Origin: Microbacterium sp. LWH13-1.2
Lineage (GTDB): Bacteria > Actinomycetota > Actinomycetes > Actinomycetales > Microbacteriaceae
Reading direction: 5' to 3'
DNA length: 64,000 nucleotides
Assembly (NCBI RefSeq): GCF_038397735.1
Contig: NZ_CP151635.1
Location: 3,410,001-3,474,000 of the forward strand
Shown here: positions 16,779-25,879 of the stretch, one piece after another
Numbering within the stretch: the stretch's first letter is position 1
Layout: every line of letters begins with the position of its first letter
Program-made: the position numbers and the translations under genes
The notes under the pieces: model-generated
Databases searched by the model: none
The model's input: the letters and a program-made list of their open reading frames with translations, nothing else
Told to the model about the DNA's origin: nothing

Positions 16779-17634
16779 GGTCATGAGTCTGCCTCGTCGA
16801 GCGAGTCAGCGCCGGGACTCGATCAAGGAGTGGCTGAACACCGCAGCCATCGCCGCGGTCGCGCTGATCTTCGCGTTCCCGTTCATCTGGATGTTCCTCA
16901 CCGCTCTCAAGCCCGAGAACGAGGTGTTCACGGCGACGCCGCAGATCTTCGGCTCGGAGATCCGCTGGGCCAACTTCGTCGAGGCGTGGACGGTCGTGCC
17001 CTTCGGCCGGTTCATCCTCAACGGCCTTCTCGTCGCGATCCTCGGCGCCGCGCTCTCGGTGATCGTCGCAGTGCTGTCGGCGTACGCCTTCTCGCGGCTG
17101 CGCTTCAAGTACCGCGACAAGCTCTTCCTGCTGTTCGTGCTCACGCTCGTGCTGCCCCAGGAGGTGCTCGTCGTCCCGCTGTTCATCATGATCAACAGCT
17201 GGGGGTGGAACGACAGCTATGCGGCCCTCATCATCCCGTTCGCCTTCACCGCGTTCGGCACGTTCCTGATGCGCCAGTTCTTCCTCACCATCCCGATGGA
17301 GTACGAGGAAGCGGCGCTGATCGACGGCGCCTCGCGGCTGCGCACCCTGTGGTCGGTGCTGCTTCCGCAGCTCGTCGCGCCGCTGAGCGTGCTCGCGGTG
17401 TTCTCGTTCATCGGCTACTGGAACTCGTACCTGTGGCCGCTGATCATCATCAACACGCAGGACATGGCCACCGTGCCCCTCGGGCTCGGCATGTTCACCG
17501 GTCAGTTCGGCACGCAGTGGTCGCTGCTGATGGCCGCGTCGACGCTGGCCGTCATCCCCTCGTTGATCCTCGTGCTGCTGCTGCAGAGGCAGCTCATCAA
17601 GGGAGTCACCCTGGGCGGACTCGGAGGACGCTGA
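16771..17634 (+). CDS. Sugar ABC transporter permease (MalG type)
   Basis: A 287-residue partner of the preceding permease, with six helices and an EAA loop (EEAALIDGASRLRTLWSVLLP). The first ATG at 16771 overlaps the upstream gene, and its TGA overlaps the next ATG (TGATG), so translation is coupled along the operon. Together with the lipoprotein it forms an importer for the fucosylated substrate of this locus. Confidence 0.95.
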   Translation: MSEVMSLPRRASQRRDSIKEWLNTAAIAAVALIFAFPFIWMFLTALKPENEVFTATPQIFGSEIRWANFVEAWTVVPFGRFILNGLLVAILGAALSVIVAVLSAYAFSRLRFKYRDKLFLLFVLTLVLPQEVLVVPLFIMINSWGWNDSYAALIIPFAFTAFGTFLMRQFFLTIPMEYEEAALIDGASRLRTLWSVLLPQLVAPLSVLAVFSFIGYWNSYLWPLIIINTQDMATVPLGLGMFTGQFGTQWSLLMAASTLAVIPSLILVLLLQRQLIKGVTLGGLGGR

Positions 17635-18782
17635 TGACCACGACACACGACACCACCCGGGGCCTCCTCGAGGTCACGGCAGATGCGACGGCAGGCAGCC
17701 GCATCGTGCACGCCGAGGCGCAGCTGTGCGACCTGCCGGTCGAGACCGAGCGGACGGATGCTCTGCAGACGTTCGTCAAGCAGGAGACCATCCTGGTGCG
17801 GCTGCGCACTGCGGACGGCACAGAGGGCACCGGATACAGCTACACGATCGGCACCGGCGGAGGAGCGGTGCTCAGTCTGCTGCGCGAGACGCTGCTGCCC
17901 GCGCTGATCGGGCTCGAGGCAGAGCGCCCTGAAGCGCTGTGGCTCGCACTGTTCGGCATCACGCGCGCCACGACGGTGGGGCCGGTCACCGCGCTCGCGC
18001 TCGCCGCAGTCGACACCGCGGTGTGGGATGCGAAGACCCGCCGAGCCGGCCTGCCGCTGTGGGTCGCGGCGGGTGGAGCCGCACCGTCCGTCCCGGTGTA
18101 CGACACCGAGGGCGGGTGGCTGCACTTCCGCACCGACGAGCTCGTCGCGCACGCGGTCGACGCGAAGGAACGCGGCATGGGCGGCGTGAAGATCAAGGTC
18201 GGGATGCCGCGTGGCCACCAGGACCTGGATCGGCTGCGGGCCGTGCGAGACGCCGTGGGCCCGGGCATGGACATCATGGTCGACGCGAACCAGTCGTTCA
18301 CGGTGGCTGAGGCCGTGCGACGAGCGCGGCTGTTCGAGCAGGTCGACGTCTTCTGGTTCGAGGAGCCGCTTCCGGCGGAGGACATCGAGGGCCACCGTCT
18401 GCTCGCCCGCTCGACCTCGGTGCCGATCGCGGTCGGCGAGAGCATGTACTCGCTCGGCCACTTCCGCGAGCACCTGCAACGAGGTGGGGCATCGATCGTG
18501 CAAGCCGATGTCGCCAGGGTCGGCGGCATCACGCCGTGGCTCAAGATCGCACATCTGGCCGAGTCGTTCAACGCCCCGGTCGCCCCGCACTTCCTCATGG
18601 AGCTGCACGTGTCACTCGTCTGCGCCATCCCCAACGCGCTGTACCTCGAGCACATCCCGCAGCTGCGAGCGGTCACGACCGGCGAGATCCGCATCGAGAA
18701 CGGGCGCGGCTGGGCGCCGACCGAGGCAGGGCTCGGAATCGCGTGGGACGACGACGCTCTGGCTCGGCTGATCGTGTCATGA
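17634..18782 (+). CDS. Mandelate racemase/muconate lactonizing (enolase superfamily) sugar acid dehydratase
   Basis: A 382-residue Mg2+-dependent barrel enzyme that abstracts the alpha-proton of a carboxylate. Catalytic features: KxK motif (VKIKVGMP), metal ligands Asp in VDANQSF, Glu in WFEEPL and Glu in AVGESM, and the His of APHFLMELH. The Lys/His pair is that of the mandelate racemase subgroup containing L-fuconate and L-talarate/galactarate dehydratases. In this locus dehydration of L-fuconate to 2-keto-3-deoxy-L-fuconate is the most reasonable role, but the protein is shorter than classic L-fuconate dehydratases (about 440 aa), so specificity is open. ATG overlaps the permease stop. Confidence 0.85.
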   Translation: MTTTHDTTRGLLEVTADATAGSRIVHAEAQLCDLPVETERTDALQTFVKQETILVRLRTADGTEGTGYSYTIGTGGGAVLSLLRETLLPALIGLEAERPEALWLALFGITRATTVGPVTALALAAVDTAVWDAKTRRAGLPLWVAAGGAAPSVPVYDTEGGWLHFRTDELVAHAVDAKERGMGGVKIKVGMPRGHQDLDRLRAVRDAVGPGMDIMVDANQSFTVAEAVRRARLFEQVDVFWFEEPLPAEDIEGHRLLARSTSVPIAVGESMYSLGHFREHLQRGGASIVQADVARVGGITPWLKIAHLAESFNAPVAPHFLMELHVSLVCAIPNALYLEHIPQLRAVTTGEIRIENGRGWAPTEAGLGIAWDDDALARLIVS

Positions 18783-19825
18783 GCGCCGTGGTCTCCTTCG
18801 GCTCGCAGCCCGTCGCGATCGGGCGGGCGGGGCTCTCCGCTCCGCCCATCGCGTACGGAGCCGCCGCACTCGGCAACCTCTACCAGGCGCTCGGCGAGGA
18901 GGACTGGCCGACGATCGTGCCCGCAGCGTGGGCGGGCGGTGTGCGGTACTTCGATGTCGCGCCGCACTACGGTCTCGGGCTCGCCGAGCGTCGGCTGGGC
19001 GAGGGTCTGCGCGACCTGCCGCGCGACGAGATCATCGTCTCGACCAAGGTCGGGCGACTGCTGGTGCCGCAGGATGCCGGGGGCCGCACCGACAGGGAGA
19101 ATCTGTTCGACGTTCCCGCCGATCACCGTCGTGTGCGCGACTACTCGCGTGACGGTGTGCTGCGCTCGATCGAGCAGTCTCTCGAGCGTCTCGGTCTCGA
19201 CCGCATCGACATCGCCCTCGTGCACGACCCGGATGATCACGAGCGGGACGCACTGGACGGAGCGTTCCCCGCGCTGAGCGAGCTGCGCGACCAAGGCGTC
19301 ATCCGCTCCTTCGGCGCCGGCATGAATCAGAGCGGGATGCTCTCGCGATTCGTGCGGGAGACGGATGCCGACGTGATGATGATCGCCGGGCGCTGGACGC
19401 TGCTGGATCAGTCGGCGGCGGCCGACCTGCTCCCCGCGGCCGACGAGCGCGACGTCACGGTGCTCGCCGCCGCGGTGTTCAACTCGGGGATCCTTGCGAC
19501 GGACGCTCCGGGGCAGGACTCCACGTTCGACTACGGCCCCGCAGGCCGCTCGGTGGTCGAACGGGCGCAGGCGATCGCGCGCGTCGCGCATCGCCATGGA
19601 CGGACGCTCCCGGAGCTGGCCGCCCAGTACCCGTTGACGCACCCGTCAGTCGGGGTCGTCGTGATGGGCGGCGCGAGCGCCGAGCAGGTCGAACGGAACA
19701 GCGGGCTCGTCGCTCGACATGTCGGAACCGAGGTGTGGGGCGAACTCCGGGAACGGGGCCTGATCAGCCACGAGGTGGCCCCCGCGCGGCAGGCCGTGGG
19801 CCGAGAAGGGCACCCCGTACGATGA
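18779..19825 (+). CDS. Aldo/keto reductase, L-fucose (D-threo-aldose) 1-dehydrogenase-like
   Basis: A 348-residue AKR predicted to oxidise L-fucose at C1 to L-fucono-lactone with NAD(P)+, the first step of the oxidative fucose pathway. The AKR tetrad is present: Asp and Tyr in YFDVAPHYGLGLAERRLG, Lys in VSTKVGR, His in ALVHDPDD. The insert LLVPQDAGGRTDRENLFDVP is typical of the D-threo-aldose dehydrogenase branch. Start ATGA overlap with the dehydratase. No lactonase, deoxyfuconate dehydrogenase or aldolase gene follows, so later steps must be encoded elsewhere. Confidence 0.88.
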   Translation: MSAVVSFGSQPVAIGRAGLSAPPIAYGAAALGNLYQALGEEDWPTIVPAAWAGGVRYFDVAPHYGLGLAERRLGEGLRDLPRDEIIVSTKVGRLLVPQDAGGRTDRENLFDVPADHRRVRDYSRDGVLRSIEQSLERLGLDRIDIALVHDPDDHERDALDGAFPALSELRDQGVIRSFGAGMNQSGMLSRFVRETDADVMMIAGRWTLLDQSAAADLLPAADERDVTVLAAAVFNSGILATDAPGQDSTFDYGPAGRSVVERAQAIARVAHRHGRTLPELAAQYPLTHPSVGVVVMGGASAEQVERNSGLVARHVGTEVWGELRERGLISHEVAPARQAVGREGHPVR

Positions 19826-20547
19826 GACTCATGTTCGGCGACGACGAGGCACGCGGACCGCGGCCGCTCCCGGCGCGACGCGCCCTCGTCGATGACGTGT
19901 ACGACGCGGTGCTCGGTCTTCTCATGGACCGGGTCATCGAACCCGGCGCCCGAGTGAACATCGATGCGGTCGCTCGCGATCTCGACGTCTCGCCGACACC
20001 CGTGCGCGAGGCCCTCACGCGTCTCGAGTCCGAGGGACTCGTCGCGAAACGGGCGCTCAAAGGCTACGTCGCAGCCCCACTGCTCGACGAGGCAGGCCTC
20101 CGCGACCTCTACGACATGCGCGAGCTGCTCGAACCGGAGGCCGCGCGTCGCGCCTCGACCCATCTCGACGACGACACCGAGAACGAACTCGCCGAATCCG
20201 TCGTGCAGATGCGTGCTGCATCCGCCCCCGATGAGGACGAGAGCTTCCGCAATTACCGCCGGTTCATCGACGAGGATCTGCACTTCCACCACCTGATCGC
20301 CGAGCATGCGCAGAGCCCGCTGCTCTCGGAGGCCATCGTGCGACTGCGCTCGCACATGCACCTCTACCGACTGAACTTCCGACACGACTTCGAGGACGAC
20401 ACGGTCAACGAGCACGAGGGCATCCTCGACGCCCTGCGCAGACGAGACGCGAACGCTGCTGCCGAGGCGATGCGCGCTCACATCGAGAATTCGTACGATC
20501 GGCTCGGCCCCGCGCTCGCGCGGCGGGCGGAGAACGCATCCGAATGA
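19822..20547 (+). CDS. GntR-family regulator, FCD subfamily
   Basis: A 241-residue repressor. The N-terminal winged helix (VARDLDVSPTPVREALTRLE) is followed by an all-helical FCD ligand domain (LYDMRELLEPEAARRAS, DEDLHFHHLIAEHA, NEHEGILDALRRRD) that carries the Asp/His residues usually holding a metal and an acid ligand. The ATGA overlap with the dehydrogenase makes it the last gene of the fucose operon. FCD regulators often sense sugar acids, so L-fuconate or its dehydration product is a fitting effector, with the TCCTATAGGA palindrome at 13085 as candidate operator. Confidence 0.93.
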   Translation: MRLMFGDDEARGPRPLPARRALVDDVYDAVLGLLMDRVIEPGARVNIDAVARDLDVSPTPVREALTRLESEGLVAKRALKGYVAAPLLDEAGLRDLYDMRELLEPEAARRASTHLDDDTENELAESVVQMRAASAPDEDESFRNYRRFIDEDLHFHHLIAEHAQSPLLSEAIVRLRSHMHLYRLNFRHDFEDDTVNEHEGILDALRRRDANAAAEAMRAHIENSYDRLGPALARRAENASE

Positions 20548-20555
20548 TCTGATTT

Positions 20556-20591
20556 CCGGATTCGGAGCGCGCAAAGTGCCCGAAAATCCGG
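20556..20591 (+). terminator. Terminator-like hairpin after the fucose operon
   Basis: CCGGATTCGG (20556-20565) can pair, with a small bulge, with CCGAAAATCCGG (20580-20591). It lies directly after the GntR stop and before the antiporter operon. No long T-run follows. Confidence 0.5.
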
Positions 20592-20727
20592 GGGAAGTCG
20601 ACCATTTGCGCCATCCGCGACGGACATCATCGGCCCGAAAGCGCGGAATATCAAGGTAAACTCGATATCGACACCCGCCCGCCCGCCTGCGCCGCCCCCG
20701 GCCGACGAGCTTTGAGGAGCCGCGTAT

Positions 20728-23670
20728 ATGCTGACGCTCCTCGCCGTGTTCCTCCTCGGGTCGATCCTGATGCCCGTGCTGGTGCGATGGCTGGGTTCTC
20801 AGGCATTCGCGATCGCGGCTCTCATTCCCGCAGCGGCATTCGTCCATGCGCTGGTGCTCACCCCCCAGGTTCTCGACGGGCCCACGCCGTTCGTGTCGGT
20901 CGAGTGGATCCCGCAGCTCGGGCTCAACCTGTCTATGAACATGGACGTGCTCGGCTGGGTGCTCACCCTGATCGTCACGGGCGTCGGTGCTCTCGTTCTG
21001 CTCTACTGCCGTTGGTACTTCCACGACGATTCGGCGGGGATCGGCCAGTTCGCAGCCGTCCTGCTCGGCTTCGCCGGCGCGATGTACGGTCTCGTCCTGA
21101 CCGACGACCTGGTCATGCTCGTCATGTTCTGGGAGGTGACGAGCATCCTCTCGTACCTCCTGATCGGGCACTACCGACGCCGTGCGGCCAGCCGACGCGC
21201 GGCCCTGCAGGCGCTCCTGGTCACCACCCTCGGCGGCCTCGTCATGTTCGTCGGTGTCGTGCTGCTCGTGGTCGATGCCGGCACCTCCAGCATCCGCGAG
21301 ATCCTCGAGCTCGCCCCCACCGGTCCCATCGTCGACGCCGCAGTGGTGATGCTCCTGATCGGAGCCATCAGCAAATCGGCGATCTTCCCGTTCCACTTCT
21401 GGCTGCCGGGAGCCATGGCTGCGCCGACGCCGGTGAGCGCGTACCTGCACGCGGCGGCCATGGTGAAGGCAGGCATCTACCTGATCGCGCGCTTCGCACC
21501 GATCTTCGCGTTCACCGGGCCCTGGCGGCCGATCATCATCTCGCTGGGGATCGTGACGATGCTCCTCGGCGGCATCCAGGCGCTGCGCGAGACCGACCTC
21601 AAGCGCATCCTCGCGTTCGGCACCGTGAGCCAGCTCGGGTTCTTCTCGATCGTGATCGGCTACGGCACGCAGGCGAGCGCCCTGGCGGGTCTCGCGCTCG
21701 TGATCGGGCACGCGCTGTTCAAGTCGGCGCTGTTCCTGATCGTCGGCGTGATCGACCGTCAGCTGTCGACCCGTGACATCGATGAGCTGAGCGGTGTGGG
21801 TCGTCAGGCCCCGGTCATGGCGACCGCGGCATTCATCTCGGTCGCCTCGATGGCGGGCATCGCTCCGACCATCGGCTTCGTCGCGAAGGAGTCGACGCTC
21901 ACCGCACTCCTCGATGACGCCATGCACGGATCCCCCTGGGGTCTCGTCGCGATCATCGGCGTCAGTCTCGGTTCCATTCTCACTGCGGCATATGGCATCC
22001 GCTTCCTCTGGGGAGCCTTCTGGAAGAAGCGCGATGCCGTCGGCGACCACCTGCCGGACACCGCCTGGCCCGACCCGCCTGTCGGCTTCCTCTCGGCGCC
22101 GATCATCCTCGCCGGAATCACGATCGCCGCCGGTATCGGCGCACCCGCGCTCGACACCGCCCTGCAGGGCTACGCGCTCACGGCGACCCCCGGTCTCGAT
22201 GCGGAGGGCGTGGCCGCGGAGGGACCGGGGCACCTTGCGCTCTGGCACGGGCTGGAGCCCGCGCTCGGCATCTCGATCCTCTCCATCCTTCTCGGCGCAG
22301 GGCTCTTCCTGCTCACCGTGCGCACCGGGTGGGATCGCAAGGCGCGCCTCATCCCCTTCACCGCGGCGGACGTCTACTACCTGGTGATGCGCGGCGTCGA
22401 CCGTCTCTCGGTGCTCAGCACGACGCTGACCCAGCGAGGCTCCCTCCCCGTCTACGTCGGCACGATCTTCGTCGTCTTCGTGGCCGCCGAGATCACGGCC
22501 CTGCTGGCGAGCGACGTCGACCGTTTCCAGCTGTCCGCGTGGCATACGCCCGCCCAGGTGGTCGTCGCACCGATGATGGCGGCTGCCGCCGTCATGGCCG
22601 TTCGCGCGCAGAAGCGCTACACCGGTGTCGTGCTCGTCTCGATCACCGGTCTCGGCATGGTCGTGCTGTTCGCGACCAGCGGCGCCCCCGACCTGGCGCT
22701 CACGCAGATCCTCGTCGAGACGGTCACCATGGTCACCTTCGCCCTCGTGCTCCGGAGGCTGCCTGCGCGGATGGGCGAGCACAACGCCTCCGTCGGTCGC
22801 ATCCCCCGGGCGCTCCTCGGTGTCGGCGTGGGGCTCACCATGGCCCTGGTCGCGATCGTGGCCACGCAGTCGCGCGTCTCCGACCCGATCTCCGAAGCCT
22901 TCCCCCGCCTCGCGTACGAGATCGGCCACGGCAAGAACGTCGTCAACGTCGCGCTCGTCGACCTCCGCGGGTGGGACACGATGGGCGAGCTCTCGGTGCT
23001 CGTGCTGGCCGCCACCGGGGTCGCGTCGCTGGTGTTCGTCACGCACCGGGCCGACATGCTCTCGGCGACGAAGACGCTGCCCAAGGCCCGCCGCCGTCGC
23101 ACGCTCAGCCGTCCCCTCGTCGAGACGACCGAGGGCGTGCGCTTCCAGACCTCCGAGAACGAGAGCAGCCCTCGTGCCTGGCTCGTCGGCGGTCAGAGGA
23201 TGAAGCCCGAGAATCGGTCGATCCTTCTCGAGGTCATCGTCCGCATCCTGTTCCACACGATCATCGTCGTGTCGATCTTCCTGCTGTTCTCCGGGCACAA
23301 CCTCCCCGGCGGCGGTTTCGCCGGCGGACTCGTCGCCGGCATGGCGCTCGTCATGCGATACGTCGCGGGCGGGCGCTGGGAGCTCGGAGCCGCCGCGCCC
23401 ACTGACGCCGGTCGACTTCTCGGCACCGGCCTCATCCTCGCCGTCGGCACCGCCGTCGTGCCGCTGTTCTTCGGCATGGCCCCGCTCACCAGCACGTTCT
23501 GGGAGTGGGAGATCCCCGGCATCGGCCACATGGAGTTCGTCACGTCGACGATCTTCGACATCGGCGTCTATCTCGTCGTGATCGGTCTCGTGCTCGATGT
23601 ACTGCGCAGCCTCGGCGGCGAGGTCGACCGCCAGGCGCAGGAGTTCCGCGAGCGGGGGGTGACCCTCTGA
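20728..23670 (+). CDS. mrpA: Na+/H+ antiporter subunit A fused to subunit B (MrpAB/MnhAB)
   Basis: A 980-residue, roughly 20-helix membrane protein, the largest subunit of the Mrp multisubunit monovalent cation/proton antiporter. The NuoL-like core includes WEVTSILSYLLIGHYRRR and IGAISKSAIFPFHFWLPGAM; the MbhE-like region PDLALTQILVETVTMVTF follows. From about residue 825 an MrpB domain begins (MKPENRSILLEVIVRILFH, then HNLPGGGFAGGLVAGMAL). Fusion of A and B is the usual arrangement in high-GC Actinobacteria and some others. It starts the six-gene operon; its TGA overlaps the next ATG (TGATG). Confidence 0.95.
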   Translation: MLTLLAVFLLGSILMPVLVRWLGSQAFAIAALIPAAAFVHALVLTPQVLDGPTPFVSVEWIPQLGLNLSMNMDVLGWVLTLIVTGVGALVLLYCRWYFHDDSAGIGQFAAVLLGFAGAMYGLVLTDDLVMLVMFWEVTSILSYLLIGHYRRRAASRRAALQALLVTTLGGLVMFVGVVLLVVDAGTSSIREILELAPTGPIVDAAVVMLLIGAISKSAIFPFHFWLPGAMAAPTPVSAYLHAAAMVKAGIYLIARFAPIFAFTGPWRPIIISLGIVTMLLGGIQALRETDLKRILAFGTVSQLGFFSIVIGYGTQASALAGLALVIGHALFKSALFLIVGVIDRQLSTRDIDELSGVGRQAPVMATAAFISVASMAGIAPTIGFVAKESTLTALLDDAMHGSPWGLVAIIGVSLGSILTAAYGIRFLWGAFWKKRDAVGDHLPDTAWPDPPVGFLSAPIILAGITIAAGIGAPALDTALQGYALTATPGLDAEGVAAEGPGHLALWHGLEPALGISILSILLGAGLFLLTVRTGWDRKARLIPFTAADVYYLVMRGVDRLSVLSTTLTQRGSLPVYVGTIFVVFVAAEITALLASDVDRFQLSAWHTPAQVVVAPMMAAAAVMAVRAQKRYTGVVLVSITGLGMVVLFATSGAPDLALTQILVETVTMVTFALVLRRLPARMGEHNASVGRIPRALLGVGVGLTMALVAIVATQSRVSDPISEAFPRLAYEIGHGKNVVNVALVDLRGWDTMGELSVLVLAATGVASLVFVTHRADMLSATKTLPKARRRRTLSRPLVETTEGVRFQTSENESSPRAWLVGGQRMKPENRSILLEVIVRILFHTIIVVSIFLLFSGHNLPGGGFAGGLVAGMALVMRYVAGGRWELGAAAPTDAGRLLGTGLILAVGTAVVPLFFGMAPLTSTFWEWEIPGIGHMEFVTSTIFDIGVYLVVIGLVLDVLRSLGGEVDRQAQEFRERGVTL

Positions 23671-24329
23671 TGGATGTCTCCCTGACCCTGATCGTGATCA
23701 TGGCCGTGCTGTTCGCCTGCGGTGTCTACGCGATGCTCGAGCGCAGCCTGACCCGGGTGCTGATCGGCTTCCTCCTGCTCGGCAACGCCACGAACATCCT
23801 GCTGCTCATCGTGATGGGCGTTCCGGGCAACGCGCCCTTCTTCGGCACCGAGGGCGAGCTCAGCGATCCGCTTCCACAGGCCCTCACACTCACGGCCATC
23901 GTCATCACGTTCGCCGTCTCGGCGTTCCTGCTCGCCCTCATCTACCGCTCCTGGCAGCTGGGTCAGGCCGATACCGTCGAGGACGACGAGGCCGACATCG
24001 CGCTCCGCGAGCGCACCGATGCCGACGAGGATCTCATGGACGACGAGGCCGACGCCGCCGACGACGAGGCCACCACCGACTTCGTGGGCGTGCAGACGGC
24101 TCCGATCACCGTGCTGCACATGCGCGACCACCCCGCGATCCACGACGACGCGCCCACGGACCGTCCGACCGCCCCCCGTCCGGCGCCCGCGGCGGCAGAG
24201 CCTGCGCCGGATACGGAGCCGGATGCGGATGTCGCAGCATCCACTCTCGCCCACGAATCGGCCCCGCCGGAGGCCGACGACGAGAACGGCGCACCGGACG
24301 ACACGACAGACGGGGAGGACCGCCCATGA
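23670..24329 (+). CDS. mrpC: Na+/H+ antiporter subunit C (MrpC/MnhC) with acidic tail
   Basis: A NuoK-like three-helix subunit. Residues 1-105 cover the usual MrpC length (YAMLERSLTRVLIGFLLLGN, LPQALTLTAIVITFAVSAF). A further 110 or so residues form a low-complexity cytoplasmic tail very rich in Asp, Glu, Ala and Pro, with no fold I recognise. Extended C-terminal tails are known in actinobacterial MrpC, but this one is long. Both ends overlap neighbouring genes (TGATG and ATGA). Confidence 0.93.
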   Translation: MDVSLTLIVIMAVLFACGVYAMLERSLTRVLIGFLLLGNATNILLLIVMGVPGNAPFFGTEGELSDPLPQALTLTAIVITFAVSAFLLALIYRSWQLGQADTVEDDEADIALRERTDADEDLMDDEADAADDEATTDFVGVQTAPITVLHMRDHPAIHDDAPTDRPTAPRPAPAAAEPAPDTEPDADVAASTLAHESAPPEADDENGAPDDTTDGEDRP

Positions 24330-25879
24330 GCGCCCTCGTCCCGCTGCTCGTCGCGCTGCCGCTGCTCGGCGCCGCCGTCACGCTGATCTTCGGTCGCAAC
24401 CCCCGACTCCAGGCCTTCGTCACTGTCGCGACCCTCGCCATCGTCTCGGTCATCGCGGCGGTGCTGCTGGTCGTCGTCGATGCGGGTGTTCCCCTCGCCG
24501 TCTCGGTCGGCGGCTGGCCGGTGCCGTTCGGCATCGTGCTCTACGTCGACCGGCTCGCCGCGCTCCTGGTGCTCATCTCGAGCGTCGTGCTGCTCGCCGT
24601 CCTCCTCTTCTCCATCGGTCAGGGTGCGGCAGACGGCACCGACGAGACGCCGATCTCGATCTTCAACCCGTCGTACCTGATCCTCGCCGCCGGAATCTTC
24701 AACGCGTTCATCGCGGGCGACCTCTTCAACCTGTACGTCGGATTCGAGATCCTCCTCGTCGCGTCCTACGTGCTGATCACATTGGGCAGCACGGAGTCCC
24801 GCATCCGCACCGGCGCCGTCTACATCGTCGTGTCGCTGGTCTCGTCCATCCTGTTCCTCGCCTCGATCGCGATGATCTACGGGGCCCTCGGCACCGTGAA
24901 CATGGCGCAGATCGCCGAGCGGATGACCGAGCTGCCGCAGGAGACCCAGCTCGTCCTCCACCTCATGCTGGTGGTCGCGTTCGGCATCAAGGCCGCCATC
25001 TTCCCCGTGTCCTTCTGGCTGCCCGACTCGTATCCGACGGCACCGGCTCCTGTCACCGCGGTCTTCGCCGGCTTGCTGACCAAGGTCGGCGTGTACGCGC
25101 TGATCCGCACCGAGACGCAGCTGTTCGCCGACAACAGCATCGACACACTGCTGCTGATCATCGCGCTCGCGACCATGATCGTGGGAGTACTCGGTGCCGT
25201 CGCGCAGGCGGAGCTGAAACGAATCCTGTCGTTCACGCTGGTGAGTCACGTGGGGTACATGATCTTCGGTCTCGCGATAGCGACGCCCGCCGCGATCGGC
25301 GCGACGGTGTACTACATCGTCCACCACATCATCGTGCAGACGACGTTGTTCCTCGCCGTCGGTCTCATCGAGCGTCGAGCGGGCAGCACGTCGATCCTCA
25401 GGGTGAAGGGACTGCTCAAGGTCGCGCCCGTGATCGCGGTGCTCTACTTCATCCCCGCGATCAACCTCGGGGGCCTGCCTCCGTTCTCCGGGTTCATCGG
25501 CAAGTTCGCGCTGTTCGAGGCCGCGGCATCCGTCGGAACCCCGCTGATGATCGTGCTGATCCTCGGGGGAATCGTCACCTCGCTCCTCACCCTCTACGCC
25601 CTGATGCGCGCCTGGAACCTCGCGTTCTGGCGCGAGGAGGAGGACTCCGCCGAGACCGAGGGGCGCATCTCGTACCTGGGCAACGCCCCGGCGGCCGACG
25701 AGCAGCAGGAGCGTCGCCGCATCCCGAGGATCATGACCGTCGCGACAGCCGGCATGGTCGGGGTCACTGTGGCACTGACCGTCTTCGCGGGCCCCCTCTA
25801 CGCGCTGTGCGACCGCATCGGTGAAGCTCTGCTCGACCCGGTGAGCCTCATCCAGCTGGAAGACGAGGTGGAGGGATGA
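24326..25879 (+). CDS. mrpD: Na+/H+ antiporter subunit D (MrpD/MnhD)
   Basis: A 517-residue NuoN/NuoM-like membrane subunit of the Mrp complex, about 14 helices. Landmarks: GFEILLVASYVLITLGS (key Glu in the fifth helix), VAFGIKAAIFPVSFWLPDSY, and the helix 8 region AELKRILSFTLVSHVGYMIFG. MrpA and MrpD form the ion/proton-translocating arms. Starts with an ATGA overlap with subunit C and ends overlapping subunit E. Confidence 0.96.
   Translation: MSALVPLLVALPLLGAAVTLIFGRNPRLQAFVTVATLAIVSVIAAVLLVVVDAGVPLAVSVGGWPVPFGIVLYVDRLAALLVLISSVVLLAVLLFSIGQGAADGTDETPISIFNPSYLILAAGIFNAFIAGDLFNLYVGFEILLVASYVLITLGSTESRIRTGAVYIVVSLVSSILFLASIAMIYGALGTVNMAQIAERMTELPQETQLVLHLMLVVAFGIKAAIFPVSFWLPDSYPTAPAPVTAVFAGLLTKVGVYALIRTETQLFADNSIDTLLLIIALATMIVGVLGAVAQAELKRILSFTLVSHVGYMIFGLAIATPAAIGATVYYIVHHIIVQTTLFLAVGLIERRAGSTSILRVKGLLKVAPVIAVLYFIPAINLGGLPPFSGFIGKFALFEAAASVGTPLMIVLILGGIVTSLLTLYALMRAWNLAFWREEEDSAETEGRISYLGNAPAADEQQERRRIPRIMTVATAGMVGVTVALTVFAGPLYALCDRIGEALLDPVSLIQLEDEVEG

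Noticed and set aside
19531..23529. A 1332-codon open frame on the minus strand opposite the antiporter genes
   Set aside because: It is an antisense shadow of mrpA and neighbours: composition is Arg/Asp/Glu/His/Gly rich with no domain, a normal effect of GC-rich third positions.
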